A program made the translations under genes and the position numbers. The notes beneath the pieces were generated by a model, which was given only the letters and a program-made list of their open reading frames with translations, did not search any database and was not told the origin of the DNA. From Streptomyces sp. NBRC 110611 (GTDB lineage: Bacteria; Actinomycetota; Actinomycetes; Streptomycetales; Streptomycetaceae), in assembly GCF_001590865.1 (NCBI RefSeq), contig NZ_BBUY01000010.1, positions 223,439 to 262,658 on the forward strand: a stretch of 39,220 nt of DNA, in the 5' to 3' direction. Below, piece by piece: positions 9,060 to 17,335 of the stretch. The stretch's first letter is position 1. The number at the start of each line of letters is the position of its first letter.

Positions 9060-10270
9060 TCTACTTCTTCCTCCAGTCGAGACAGCTGGGCCTCCAGGCC
9101 GCTGAGGCCGGTTTTCTTGGCGCCGCCGCGGAGCCGGGACACGTCCGGAACATCCAGGTCCAGCTGGCGGGCCAGGCGAGCGATGAGCTCTTCGGCTTCC
9201 TGCCGGGTGATGTGTCGCCGAGAGCCGAGGCGCTGGTCCAAGCGGTCCAGCAGAGCGCGCTTGCGTGGTGTCTCCGCCGGGCACCACACGCGGAAGAAGC
9301 GGCTGCCCACCATGCGGTAGGAGCCGATACGGGTCACCGGGAGCCCGTTGTCGCCGAAGGCGGTGGCGGGCAGCGAGACCGACCAGGTGCCGTCGTCGTC
9401 CTGCTCCGGAGCGACCGAGGTGAACTCGTGCTCGCGGAGAAAGTTCCGGGCGGCTCGCTGGACGCGCTCGTCCGCCTCGTCTTCCTTCTCCTCGTTGTCG
9501 AGGGCGTGGGTGAGTTCCGGAGTACGGGCGCAGAGCTCGCTGAGCTCCGGGTCGTGTGCGCTTCCCGCACCTGCCTGGCCGTAGACGAGCAGTCCTTTCC
9601 GTCCGCGCACCAGGTAGACCGGCAGGAAGACGAGCTGCTCGTCCAGGCTCTCCAGCGCGTCCAGAGCGACCGGCAGATTGAACCGGACCCGGTCCTTACG
9701 GTTCTTGAGACGCTCCAGGGCCGTGCGGTCGAAGCCGGACGTCACGTGCAGCGGGGTGAACCTCGGGTAATGGTCGTTCCGTGTCGCCTGGGACAGTCCG
9801 TCGCCGGACAGCAGGGTCACGACCTCTTCGTCGTAGTGGGCCCGGGTCAGCGGGGTACAGCTCAGGGCCTCGAAGTACAGCTTGCGGCGGTCCTGGCGGG
9901 TGACCACATAGCGGATGTCGTCGTCCACGGAACGCTGCCCCAACGACGTCAGGGACAACCGACCCCCGGCCTCCCGCACATGGCCGATCGCGGTCAGGAA
10001 GCGTACGGCCTGCGCGACCAGGGCATGGTCCAGGGCGAAGAACGTGGCGAGCTCGTCGACGGTGTGCAGGCCGCCGTGGCGCAGCCCGCGCCCCAGGAAG
10101 CGGTCGATGAGGAAGAAGTCCTCGCCTTCGGTGACGTCGGCGCGGATCTCCACCTGCCAGACCGGCAGCAGCAGGGCGTAGAGCCGGGCCGGGACGATGC
10201 CCTGGCCGAAGGCGGCATCCTCCAGGACCCGGTCCTCGGGGAAGGACATCAGGCGCTGGGTGGTGGTCAT
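9056..10270 (-). CDS. Unknown protein with winged-helix-like segment, helicase partner
   Basis: The product has 404 residues, no signal peptide and no membrane segment. The ATG at 10270 overlaps the helicase stop as ATGA, so translation is coupled. Residues about 58-112 (DRFLGRGLRHGGLHTVDELATFFALDH, then VAQAVRFLTAIGHVREAGGRLSLTSLG) look like a winged helix ending in a beta wing. The middle part is mixed alpha/beta. A strand-rich block near residues 295-345 (GTWSVSLPATAFGDNGLPVTRIG) precedes a charged C-terminus with a predicted coiled coil (LSGLEAQLSRLEEEVE). I do not recognise the family. A nucleic-acid-binding or adaptor role for the helicase is plausible from the winged-helix-like part and the strict coupling, but no catalytic motif is visible. 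Confidence 0.85.
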   Translation of the reverse strand: MTTTQRLMSFPEDRVLEDAAFGQGIVPARLYALLLPVWQVEIRADVTEGEDFFLIDRFLGRGLRHGGLHTVDELATFFALDHALVAQAVRFLTAIGHVREAGGRLSLTSLGQRSVDDDIRYVVTRQDRRKLYFEALSCTPLTRAHYDEEVVTLLSGDGLSQATRNDHYPRFTPLHVTSGFDRTALERLKNRKDRVRFNLPVALDALESLDEQLVFLPVYLVRGRKGLLVYGQAGAGSAHDPELSELCARTPELTHALDNEEKEDEADERVQRAARNFLREHEFTSVAPEQDDDGTWSVSLPATAFGDNGLPVTRIGSYRMVGSRFFRVWCPAETPRKRALLDRLDQRLGSRRHITRQEAEELIARLARQLDLDVPDVSRLRGGAKKTGLSGLEAQLSRLEEEVE

Positions 10271-13269
10271 GGACGGTCTCCTTCCGAGGCCACGTCGGCA
10301 GCGTGCTCCAGGTCCGGCACGGCCTCGGCGAGTGCCGCCATGATCTCCCGGTAGTCCCGCAGGTCACCGCGGTCCACCAGGTGCCTGTGCAGGTCCTCCG
10401 CGAGAGCGCGGAAGCCGGGGTCGTCCGCGCGGAGCAGGGTGCTCAGGTCGCCGGTCAGGACCAGCTGGCTCTTGGCGCGGGTGAAGGCGATGTTGGCGCG
10501 GCGCAGCTCCTTGAGGAAGCCGATCCGGCCCTCGCGGTTGCTGCGGGTGAACCCGTACAGGACGACCTCGCGCTCCCCGCCCTGGTAGGAGTCAACGCTG
10601 CCGACCGAGGCGTCCGCGAGCTGGGAGTCACCGATCAGGGGGGCGAGGTGGCGGATGACCTCCATGCGCTGGGCGAGGTAGGGGACGATCACCACCCACT
10701 CGGAACCCCGCCCGTGGTAGAAGGCGGCGAGGCGGGCCAACAGGCGTGCCTCACAAGGGTTGAAGGAGCCCTTGCGGCCACCACGCTCGGCCTGGCGTCC
10801 ACTCGACTCACGACGTACGTGCTCGGGTAGCGCGGCGGTGTCGACGAAGGCCATCGGGCTCGCGAACAAGGGGTCGGTGTGCCGGTGTTCCTTCTCGGTG
10901 AGCAGCTCTCCTCGGTAGAAGGAAGCCGAGATGAAGTCGGCGATCTCAGCGGGCATCCGGCGCTGCCGGGTCAGCTGGACGACATGGGAGGCGGGCAGCC
11001 CGGCGCGCAACTGCTCCAGGGCGCTCTGTGACGTCAGGCGCAGGAGTGCGGGGTCGCCGGTGCCCTGGGCCCATTCGGCCACCGTGGTGTCGAGGAAGGG
11101 CGGCAGCTGCCGGTCGTCGCCGACCAGGACGCCGCGCCGCACCCGGGTCAGCGGCACCAGGGCGTCCGGCACGCCGATCTGGCCGGCCTCGTCGACGATC
11201 CCCAGGTCGAAGTCGACGCCGGACAGCTCGGGCCGGGACGCGGCCCCGATACAGGTGGCGCCGATCACCTGGGCGTAGCGGACGAGTTCGGGCACCAGCT
11301 GGTTCGGGTCCTGGCCGATGGCGGCCTGCCATTGCCGGGTGAGTGCGCAGCGCTGGGCGAGGAGCGGCAGCGACGCCTCCAACTGCCCGTGCAGGGCACG
11401 CAGGGCGGCTGCCGCGTCGGCCGGGTCCTGCTCTCGCGTGGGCGCGGACACGTCCGGCATGACGGTGCCGAGCGCATGTACGGCCATGTCGGCGGCCTCG
11501 TAGGCGGAGAGCAGGCCCTCACCGAGCCGTTGCCGCGCCGCCTGACGGGCGGCCAGGGCCGAGCCGACCGCGGCGTCCTCGCGCGCCGCGCGGTCCGCCT
11601 CGGCGCTCGCGGCTTCGGCCTGCCGGTGCAGCTCGGGGCCCAGTGCGTCGAGCCGCTGAATTTCCTGCCGGACCCCGCTGAGCTCCTCCTCCGCGCGGCG
11701 GGCCCTGGAGCGGTGCAGCCGACCGGTGAACAGGGCGTGGGAACGCTGCTGTTCGGACTGCATCTTTGCCTGCAGCAGCGTGGCCCGCTCGGCGAGCGAG
11801 GCCCGTGCCGACCCCCGCTCGGCCTCCTCACGCCGGAGCGCGGCGAGACGCTCCAGAGCTGGTGCGCCGGCCGCGCGGGCGGCGGCCTCGAGCCGCAGGG
11901 CGGCGGCCCTCTCCCGCTGGGTCAGATCGTCGACCTGGTGGAGCCGGGTGGCGAGCTCCGCCGTCCACGGACCGGCGGCCTCCGCGTCCCGGTATGCCTG
12001 GGTGCGCTGGGCCATGGCATGGCGGATTCCCTCGGAGAGGTTCTCCGACTGCTCCTCCAGGAGCAGTGGTTTCACATCGGCGTGGACCTTGCTCTCGTCC
12101 CCGACCCGGATCACGACGAGATCCCGCGGCAGCCGGGCCAGTACGTTGTCCACGGCGCGGTTGGTGTGGGACGTGACGAGGACCCGGCCGCCGCCGGAGG
12201 CGGTCGCGAGCGCGGTGGTGTGGGCGATCTCGGTGATGGTCCGGGTCTTGCCGGTACCGGGCGGCCCGAGCACCACCAACAGGTCCTCGGTCGTCAACGC
12301 CTTGCGGAACGCGTCGAGTTGTTCGGGGTCGAGCTCCTCGTGCGGCCGCGCGGTCGTGGCCGGGATGGCACGCACGCGGTGCTCGACAAGGGCCGCGAGC
12401 AGGCCCGGGTTCTTGGTGTCCCGCGCGCGGAGGCTCGCCACGGCCTGCCGCTGCTTGTTGAAGACCACGTTGCTCGGGACGAGTTCCAGGGCGCCGCGAG
12501 TGGGTATCCGGTCCCACGACACTGGCTGGTCGAAGCGGACGGTAACGGAACTTCCCGCGACCCGGCTCACCTTGCCGCGTGTCTCCGTGTCGCCCTGAAC
12601 CCGGACGAACTTACCGGTCGGCGGCGACTCGGGCCCGACGAGCTGGAATTCGTATGCCGACTGCGGAGTGTTGCCGCGCCTGCCGCCGGTGGCCGTGAGG
12701 CGCTGGTACGGGAAGGGGGCGGCTTCGCGCTCCTCCCGGGTGGTGATCTCCTCGGTCGTGTCGATCAGCCGGTCCACCGTGTCGAGGAACTCCGTCCGGG
12801 CCTCGCCGGCGGTGGGCTCCGGCGGCTGCGGCTCGGCGTCGCGGAGACTCTCCCAGGCCTTTTCGAGGTCCTGCCACTGGGCGTCCGAGCCCTGGGGCAC
12901 CGCCCTCAGTTCGAACACCATCTGCCAGGCGGGCGGACGCACCAGAAGACAGGACCGAGCGAGGCGCGCGTGGTCGGCGAGGCGCAGCGGGTCGATGTGC
13001 TTGACGAAGTAGCCGGTACCTCGGTTCGTGGCCTCCAGGCGCAGCCGGTACGTACGCGTGTGGACCAGCAAGGACGGTTTGTACTTGCCATTACCCGGGC
13101 TGATGCTCACGGCGGCGCCGCTTCCGAGCTCGTTCAGGTCGTGGACGATCCGCGCGACCTCGGGCGGCAGCCCGGCGCTGGACTCGGACTTCGTACGGAG
13201 CTGTTCGTCCAGCCTGATTCCCGGTACAAGCACCAGCGGAGCGCGCAAGGCGACGGTGGTGACGGACAT
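10267..13269 (-). CDS. Upf1-like superfamily 1 helicase with coiled-coil insertion
   Basis: The product has 1000 residues. An N-terminal region of ~330 residues includes a beta-barrel-like stretch (GKFVRVQGDTETRGKVSRV). Helicase motifs follow in order: Walker A GPPGTGKT (335-342), motif Ia VLVTSHTNRAVDNVL, Walker B IVDEAGQ (691-697), motif III GDDRQLPP (717-724), motif IV-like LTRQRRMP, motif V SVDSYQGGEREVV and motif VI ANIAFTRAKSQLVLTGD. This is the AAA_11/AAA_12 (Upf1/SMUBP-2) layout, an ATP-driven DNA or RNA translocase. Residues ~420-600 form a long Ala/Glu/Arg-rich coiled coil between motifs Ia and II, much longer than a minimal 1B/1C insertion. The ATG at 13269 follows the upstream stop by 12 bp, and TGAGGAGCG supplies both stop and ribosome site. 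Upf1-like helicases recur in bacterial defence operons; substrate and role here are not shown by sequence. Confidence 0.93.
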   Translation of the reverse strand: MSVTTVALRAPLVLVPGIRLDEQLRTKSESSAGLPPEVARIVHDLNELGSGAAVSISPGNGKYKPSLLVHTRTYRLRLEATNRGTGYFVKHIDPLRLADHARLARSCLLVRPPAWQMVFELRAVPQGSDAQWQDLEKAWESLRDAEPQPPEPTAGEARTEFLDTVDRLIDTTEEITTREEREAAPFPYQRLTATGGRRGNTPQSAYEFQLVGPESPPTGKFVRVQGDTETRGKVSRVAGSSVTVRFDQPVSWDRIPTRGALELVPSNVVFNKQRQAVASLRARDTKNPGLLAALVEHRVRAIPATTARPHEELDPEQLDAFRKALTTEDLLVVLGPPGTGKTRTITEIAHTTALATASGGGRVLVTSHTNRAVDNVLARLPRDLVVIRVGDESKVHADVKPLLLEEQSENLSEGIRHAMAQRTQAYRDAEAAGPWTAELATRLHQVDDLTQRERAAALRLEAAARAAGAPALERLAALRREEAERGSARASLAERATLLQAKMQSEQQRSHALFTGRLHRSRARRAEEELSGVRQEIQRLDALGPELHRQAEAASAEADRAAREDAAVGSALAARQAARQRLGEGLLSAYEAADMAVHALGTVMPDVSAPTREQDPADAAAALRALHGQLEASLPLLAQRCALTRQWQAAIGQDPNQLVPELVRYAQVIGATCIGAASRPELSGVDFDLGIVDEAGQIGVPDALVPLTRVRRGVLVGDDRQLPPFLDTTVAEWAQGTGDPALLRLTSQSALEQLRAGLPASHVVQLTRQRRMPAEIADFISASFYRGELLTEKEHRHTDPLFASPMAFVDTAALPEHVRRESSGRQAERGGRKGSFNPCEARLLARLAAFYHGRGSEWVVIVPYLAQRMEVIRHLAPLIGDSQLADASVGSVDSYQGGEREVVLYGFTRSNREGRIGFLKELRRANIAFTRAKSQLVLTGDLSTLLRADDPGFRALAEDLHRHLVDRGDLRDYREIMAALAEAVPDLEHAADVASEGDRP

Positions 13270-13281
13270 CGGCGACGCTCC

Positions 13282-15063
13282 TCAGCGCGGGGACGGCGGG
13301 ACGGACGACAGCTCACGGGCGGCGGCGACCAGGGCAACCCGGAACGCACGGATCCCCGGGCGCACCCGCGGGTCCTGCCGCAGCGCACCGGCGACTGCGT
13401 GGACGAGGCTGTCCGGCACGGCGGCCGGACCGCGGTAGGGCGGCAGCCCGGGGGCGGGGGCCCGGCCGGTCAGGGCTTGGTGCAGCAGCGCACCCAGCTG
13501 GTAGACATCGGTGGCGGGACCGGGACGGAAGCCGGAGCCGTACCGCTGCTCGGGCGCCTGATAAGGCCCCGGATTCTCGCCCATGCGGGGCGGCACGGCG
13601 GCGAGACCGAAGTCGCGCAGCACCATCCGCGGCCGGTTCATGACGACCGAGGTCGGCCGGAGCACCCGGTGCGAGAACCCTTCGCGGCTCAGCCGCTCCA
13701 GGACCTCGGCCACTTCGGCGAGCCCCTTCACGATCGACCACAGCCGCATCGGGTCCACCGGCGCGGGCGGCTGGGGCAGCAGTTCGTGCAGCGTCTCCAG
13801 CGGGCGGCCGAGCTTCGGGTCGGCCGGCCACTCCAGAGCGAGGGTGGCGGTGTTCCCGCTTGCCGTCAGCTGTACGACGCCGGGGCCGCGGAAGGCCCGG
13901 CACAGCCCGGCCTCCTCGTGGAACACGGCCAGGGGGTCGACGTGCGCGACGGGGCGCGACGCCGTCCACTCGACCTGGCGCAGCCAGGCGTAGGCGCCGG
14001 GAGAGCCCGAGCCGGACACCACGCGGGCCACCGCCTGACGCCGTACCACGTCGCCGTCTCGCGATTCGTGGAGAAGGTCTCCGGGACCCTCGTACAGCAG
14101 GTATCGCTGCCCCTCGACCTCGACGACGGGCTGACTGTCCCAGACCGCGGGGCCGGACGCGCGGTCGGGTCCGGACACCACGACGACAGCCGGCCCCGGA
14201 GCGGGCCCCGGGGCCGGTGGCCTGACGGGGCGCAGGTCGCGCAGCACCCGTACCGCGAAGGCGGCGGCGTGCCGGGACGCCGTCTCCTGGGAACCCCCGG
14301 CGTCGGCGGACGCCTTGTCGGCGTCGGCGTGGTCGCTGATGCCACGGATGGCGAGCATCCGCACCGTGCCGTGCATGGCGGCCGCGCGTGCGACGCCCTG
14401 GCTCTCCATGTCCACGGCCGCGGCGTCGTTGTAATGCCTGCGGATCCGGCGGGCGGTCTCGGAGCCACCGAAGCCGACCAGCACGTCGCCCGAGGCGATC
14501 GGCTCGAAGTACACGCTGGGATCCGGCGTGGGGCGCGCGTCGGGGGAGAGGAAGGCCCACGGATCGTTGCCTTCCCGGCGGGCGGAGCGCACCAACTGGT
14601 CCATGACGTGCGCCGGTTCCCAGGCCTCGGGCCGCGCGCTGAAGCCGTCCGCGCTCTCACGGCCGCCGTGGTAGCCGTAGACCTTGCTGGCGACGACGAC
14701 GTCACCGAGCCGGATGTGGTCCTTGAGCGCACCGGCGACGCCAACGAAGAACACCGCCTCGGCGTCGAAGTGCTCGATCGCGGGCTGGGTGATGAGCGCG
14801 GCACGCGTGTTGGTGGGGCCCGTCTCGGCCAGCGCCACTTCCCAGTTGAGGCCGGGTATCCGGCCGACGTCGAGAAGGGTGCCCTGCGGCAGCTCGACCT
14901 CGCGTACGTCCTCCAGGTGGCGGCGCACCGCCTCGTACTCCACCTGCAGGGCGGTGAGCACGACCACGGTGGGCCGCCGGCTCCTTGCTCCCCCCAACGG
15001 AACCCCTCGCCTTCCCGGAATCTGCGACGTGACCCACGACTCCCGCGACTCCCGCCGACGCAT
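13282..15063 (-). CDS. Nucleoside phosphorylase-like domain fused to a pseudokinase
   Basis: The product has 593 residues from ATG 15063; an in-frame GTG at 15096 would add 11. Residues 29-278 are a PNP/UDP-phosphorylase (MTAN-like) domain: VVVLTALQVEYEAV, AETGPTNTRAA, FFVGVAGAL, LGDVVVASKV, AAVDMES (217-221) and the loop RGISDHAD (240-247). These are the nucleoside- and ribose-binding motifs. A Pro-rich linker (RPPAPGPAPGPA) leads to a protein-kinase-like fold, about 300-580. It keeps DFG (484-486), APE (503-505) and ATDVYQLGALLHQALTGRAP. The HRDxxxxN loop reads HRVLRPTS, so both catalytic Asp and metal-binding Asn are gone, and no clear VAIK lysine is seen. It is therefore probably a pseudokinase sensor or adaptor. 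PNP domains are established effectors in bacterial immunity (for example ATP-cleaving Detocs), so a nucleotide-depleting effector is a reasonable inference. It is the first gene of the operon. Confidence 0.88.
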   Translation of the reverse strand: MRRRESRESWVTSQIPGRRGVPLGGARSRRPTVVVLTALQVEYEAVRRHLEDVREVELPQGTLLDVGRIPGLNWEVALAETGPTNTRAALITQPAIEHFDAEAVFFVGVAGALKDHIRLGDVVVASKVYGYHGGRESADGFSARPEAWEPAHVMDQLVRSARREGNDPWAFLSPDARPTPDPSVYFEPIASGDVLVGFGGSETARRIRRHYNDAAAVDMESQGVARAAAMHGTVRMLAIRGISDHADADKASADAGGSQETASRHAAAFAVRVLRDLRPVRPPAPGPAPGPAVVVVSGPDRASGPAVWDSQPVVEVEGQRYLLYEGPGDLLHESRDGDVVRRQAVARVVSGSGSPGAYAWLRQVEWTASRPVAHVDPLAVFHEEAGLCRAFRGPGVVQLTASGNTATLALEWPADPKLGRPLETLHELLPQPPAPVDPMRLWSIVKGLAEVAEVLERLSREGFSHRVLRPTSVVMNRPRMVLRDFGLAAVPPRMGENPGPYQAPEQRYGSGFRPGPATDVYQLGALLHQALTGRAPAPGLPPYRGPAAVPDSLVHAVAGALRQDPRVRPGIRAFRVALVAAARELSSVPPSPR

Positions 15064-15333
15064 CCGCCCGGCAGCTGAAGTGGAGTTGAGGATCACTCTA
15101 GCCCGTAAGTCCCGGAGACCATTCGGCAGTTGGCCGACATGCCGGCACGGCGGACCAACCACGGCCGACTTCTGCACGCCTTGCGGAGCAGTTGAGTGGA
15201 AAGGGTCGTGGGCGGGCGGGAAAGCGGCCGTAACCGCAGGTAAGTGAGCAGTTTCACTCGGTGTGCAGCCCTGCTTGTCATCCATGTCCGGGCTCCTGGC
15301 TGTCATGATCCCTACCGGCGGGGGATCCAGTTG

Positions 15334-15347
15334 GTTCCGTACGGAAC
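15334..15347. promoter_or_regulatory. Perfect 14-bp palindrome in a divergent intergenic region
   Basis: GTTCCGTACGGAAC is a perfect inverted repeat 30 bp upstream of the SGNH hydrolase start at 15377. It is inside the ~310-bp divergent region that also carries the promoter of the PNP/helicase operon. Size and place suit a dimeric repressor site, but the sequence matches no operator I can name. A TAGAGT hexamer (minus strand, 15093-15098) is the only -10-like element noticed near the operon start, with no convincing -35. No other gene is seen in 15097-15376. Confidence 0.35.
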
Positions 15348-15376
15348 GAAACAACGGCGAAGACGGGTGTGTTGGC

Positions 15377-17206
15377 GTGAGATCAGCGTGGTCGCGGTGG
15401 GTTGTGCCGAGGGGGGCGGGCACCGGCGCGGGCTCCGTTCCGAGGGGGGCGGTGGCCCGTCGTTCGGTGACGAGAGGGCGCTTCGTGGTGGTCGGCGCGT
15501 TCGTCGTGCTCCTCGGACAGCTTCTCGGCGGGCTCTCCGCTGAGGCGCAGGCCAGCGTCCTGCCGGGATCGGCGTTCCCTCTCGTCCTCGACGTGGACTT
15601 GACGCCGAATCCGGTGTGCAGCGGTCCCGTGCACGGCACGGTGCAGGTCTACGACCCCGCCGCCGCGAAGGCCGGAGCCACCGTGGAGTGGCGCGTACGT
15701 GCCGGTGCGGAGCAGCTGGCCGGCGGGCGCGTCCGTATGGCTGCGCATGTCGGCACGGCGGAGTTCAGTATCCCCTTCGAGCGGGTGCCCGCAGCCGAGA
15801 CCGCCTTGCAGATCGACGCCCGCGTCGCCGCCTCGTCCGACGGCCAGGCGCCCGGCCGCTACGGCAAGGTCTGGCGGGACACGATACGGCGGGGATGCGA
15901 TCCGGTGCGCGTGGCATCCGTGGGCGACTCCGTGGTCTGGGGACAGGGACTGGATCACGACCAGAAGTTCCCCTACCTGACGGGTAAGTTGCTCGGCCGC
16001 GAGACTGGCCGGGGCTTTGAGCACCTGGACTACTCGATCTCGGGCGCGGTGCTCGACGCGCCCGAGCTGCCCGCCGGCAACGATGACGCGGCCTGTCTGC
16101 ACACGACGGAGAAGCAGGATCCGGACGGCGACGGGGAGATGGAGTTCGGCGAAGTCACCCAGCAAATGCCGGACGTGTTCTGTCAATTGGAAAAGGCAGG
16201 CGCGCAGGCGAAAGCAGGTGGCTACGGTCTCGATCTCGTCGTGATCAACGGGTGCATCAATGACCTCGATCCGTTCTTCGGCATCGGCGTCGGCATCACT
16301 CCCGGTTCGGAAAATCTGCCCGAAGCCGTCAAGCGTGAGTGCTCCGGCATCGGCGCGGCAGCGGAGAATCCGGCCAAGGACGTGCCGTACTTCAGTGGGG
16401 CGAAGGTCGGATACGGCGGACGGGGGATGCGGGCGGCGATCGAGAAAGCGCATTCCCTGCCGGGGCACCCCAAGGTGATCGTCGCCGACTTCTACTACGC
16501 GCTGAGTCGCAGCAGTTCTCCGATCCCGGTGAAGACCTGTTCCACGCCGGGAGTCGCCCGCGGATGGCTGACCTCGTGCAGGAGGGCCCTGGGCGGCGTG
16601 GCTGACCGCTACGAGCAGTACACGCAACTGGCCAATGCCGCCTACCACCAGGCGGCGGCCGAAGCGAACAAGGCGTCCACGGACGGGCCGTACGCGGTTG
16701 CGGCCGATGGGCTTTTCACCGTGGACAACGCCCTTCTCGCCCGGGACTCCAAGGTCTGGAACACGCCGGTGACCGACCCGGCGTTCCCCCTGCGCACACG
16801 GGCCTGCCCCGAGCTCAGCCAGACTCCGGCGCAGTGTCTGACTGCGGCCGTCGGCCACCCCGACATCGAGGGGGCCCGGCAGTACGCCGATGCCTTTCTC
16901 CTCAACCCGAGTGTGCGCGACTGGTTCCACCTTCCCCGGCAAGGGCCCCGGGCACAATTGAACGTCCCGGAGAGCGCGCACGTCGGAAGTGAAGTGCCCA
17001 TGTCCGTAACGGTGAACGGAGAGCCGCCCGCCGCCGGGTACCGATACCACTGGTATTTCGGAGACGGTACGCAGCAGGAGACCGGCGAGGCCGCCGTCGC
17101 CCATGCCTACGACCGTAAGGGGCCCTGGTTGCCCCGGCTCGTGATGACCGGTCCGGACGGTGGAAAGGTCCTGGTCGAGACCGCCCGGACCGTCACCACG
17201 GACTGA
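15377..17206 (+). CDS. Secreted SGNH/GDSL hydrolase with C-terminal PKD-like domain
   Basis: From GTG 15377 the product has 609 residues. A basic N-region leads to the hydrophobic FVVVGAFVVLLGQLLGGL and an AEAQA cleavage region, so it is exported. GTG 15467 would give a more normal signal-peptide length and is a fair alternative. A beta domain of ~110 residues comes first. The SGNH hydrolase domain starts with SVGDSVVWGQGL (block I, nucleophile Ser) and includes VVINGCINDLD (block III, Asn) and KVIVADFYYAL. Near the C-terminal side, the block V Asp/His are probably in AVGHPDIEGARQYADAF. The final ~80 residues include YRYHWYFGDGTQQETGEAAVAHAYDRKG, a PKD-type fold often used for polysaccharide or surface binding. 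It probably hydrolyses an ester outside the cell; the substrate is unknown. A DxDxDG-like loop (DPDGDGEMEF) might bind calcium. Confidence 0.87.
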   Translation: MRSAWSRWVVPRGAGTGAGSVPRGAVARRSVTRGRFVVVGAFVVLLGQLLGGLSAEAQASVLPGSAFPLVLDVDLTPNPVCSGPVHGTVQVYDPAAAKAGATVEWRVRAGAEQLAGGRVRMAAHVGTAEFSIPFERVPAAETALQIDARVAASSDGQAPGRYGKVWRDTIRRGCDPVRVASVGDSVVWGQGLDHDQKFPYLTGKLLGRETGRGFEHLDYSISGAVLDAPELPAGNDDAACLHTTEKQDPDGDGEMEFGEVTQQMPDVFCQLEKAGAQAKAGGYGLDLVVINGCINDLDPFFGIGVGITPGSENLPEAVKRECSGIGAAAENPAKDVPYFSGAKVGYGGRGMRAAIEKAHSLPGHPKVIVADFYYALSRSSSPIPVKTCSTPGVARGWLTSCRRALGGVADRYEQYTQLANAAYHQAAAEANKASTDGPYAVAADGLFTVDNALLARDSKVWNTPVTDPAFPLRTRACPELSQTPAQCLTAAVGHPDIEGARQYADAFLLNPSVRDWFHLPRQGPRAQLNVPESAHVGSEVPMSVTVNGEPPAAGYRYHWYFGDGTQQETGEAAVAHAYDRKGPWLPRLVMTGPDGGKVLVETARTVTTD

Positions 17207-17215
17207 AGACTCCGA

Positions 17216-17259
17216 CCGAGGGGCGCCCCGCGGGCGCGGGCCCGCGGGGCGCCCCTCGG
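17216..17259 (+). terminator. Strong GC-rich terminator hairpin
   Basis: A 20-bp perfect stem (17216-17235 with 17240-17259) with a 4-nt loop lies 9 bp after the SGNH hydrolase stop. No T-run follows, as is usual for streptomycete terminators. Being symmetrical, it may also stop transcripts coming from the minus-strand gene that ends at 17336. Confidence 0.85.
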
Positions 17260-17335
17260 CGCGGCTAATCGCTCACCTACGGCTGAGCGACCCGTACCGG
17301 CTTCCTTGACGGCTGCGTGATCCGTGCGCGCTTCG

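Noticed and set aside
11332..15078. 1248-codon open frame on the plus strand across the helicase and PNP genes
   Set aside because: It is antisense to two genes with clear motifs, has low-complexity composition and no recognisable domain; an artefact of high GC codon bias.
15064..15639. Extension of the PNP-pseudokinase gene to 15639
   Set aside because: Low-complexity sequence crossing the divergent promoter region and the opposite gene's signal peptide; the PNP domain begins after 15063.
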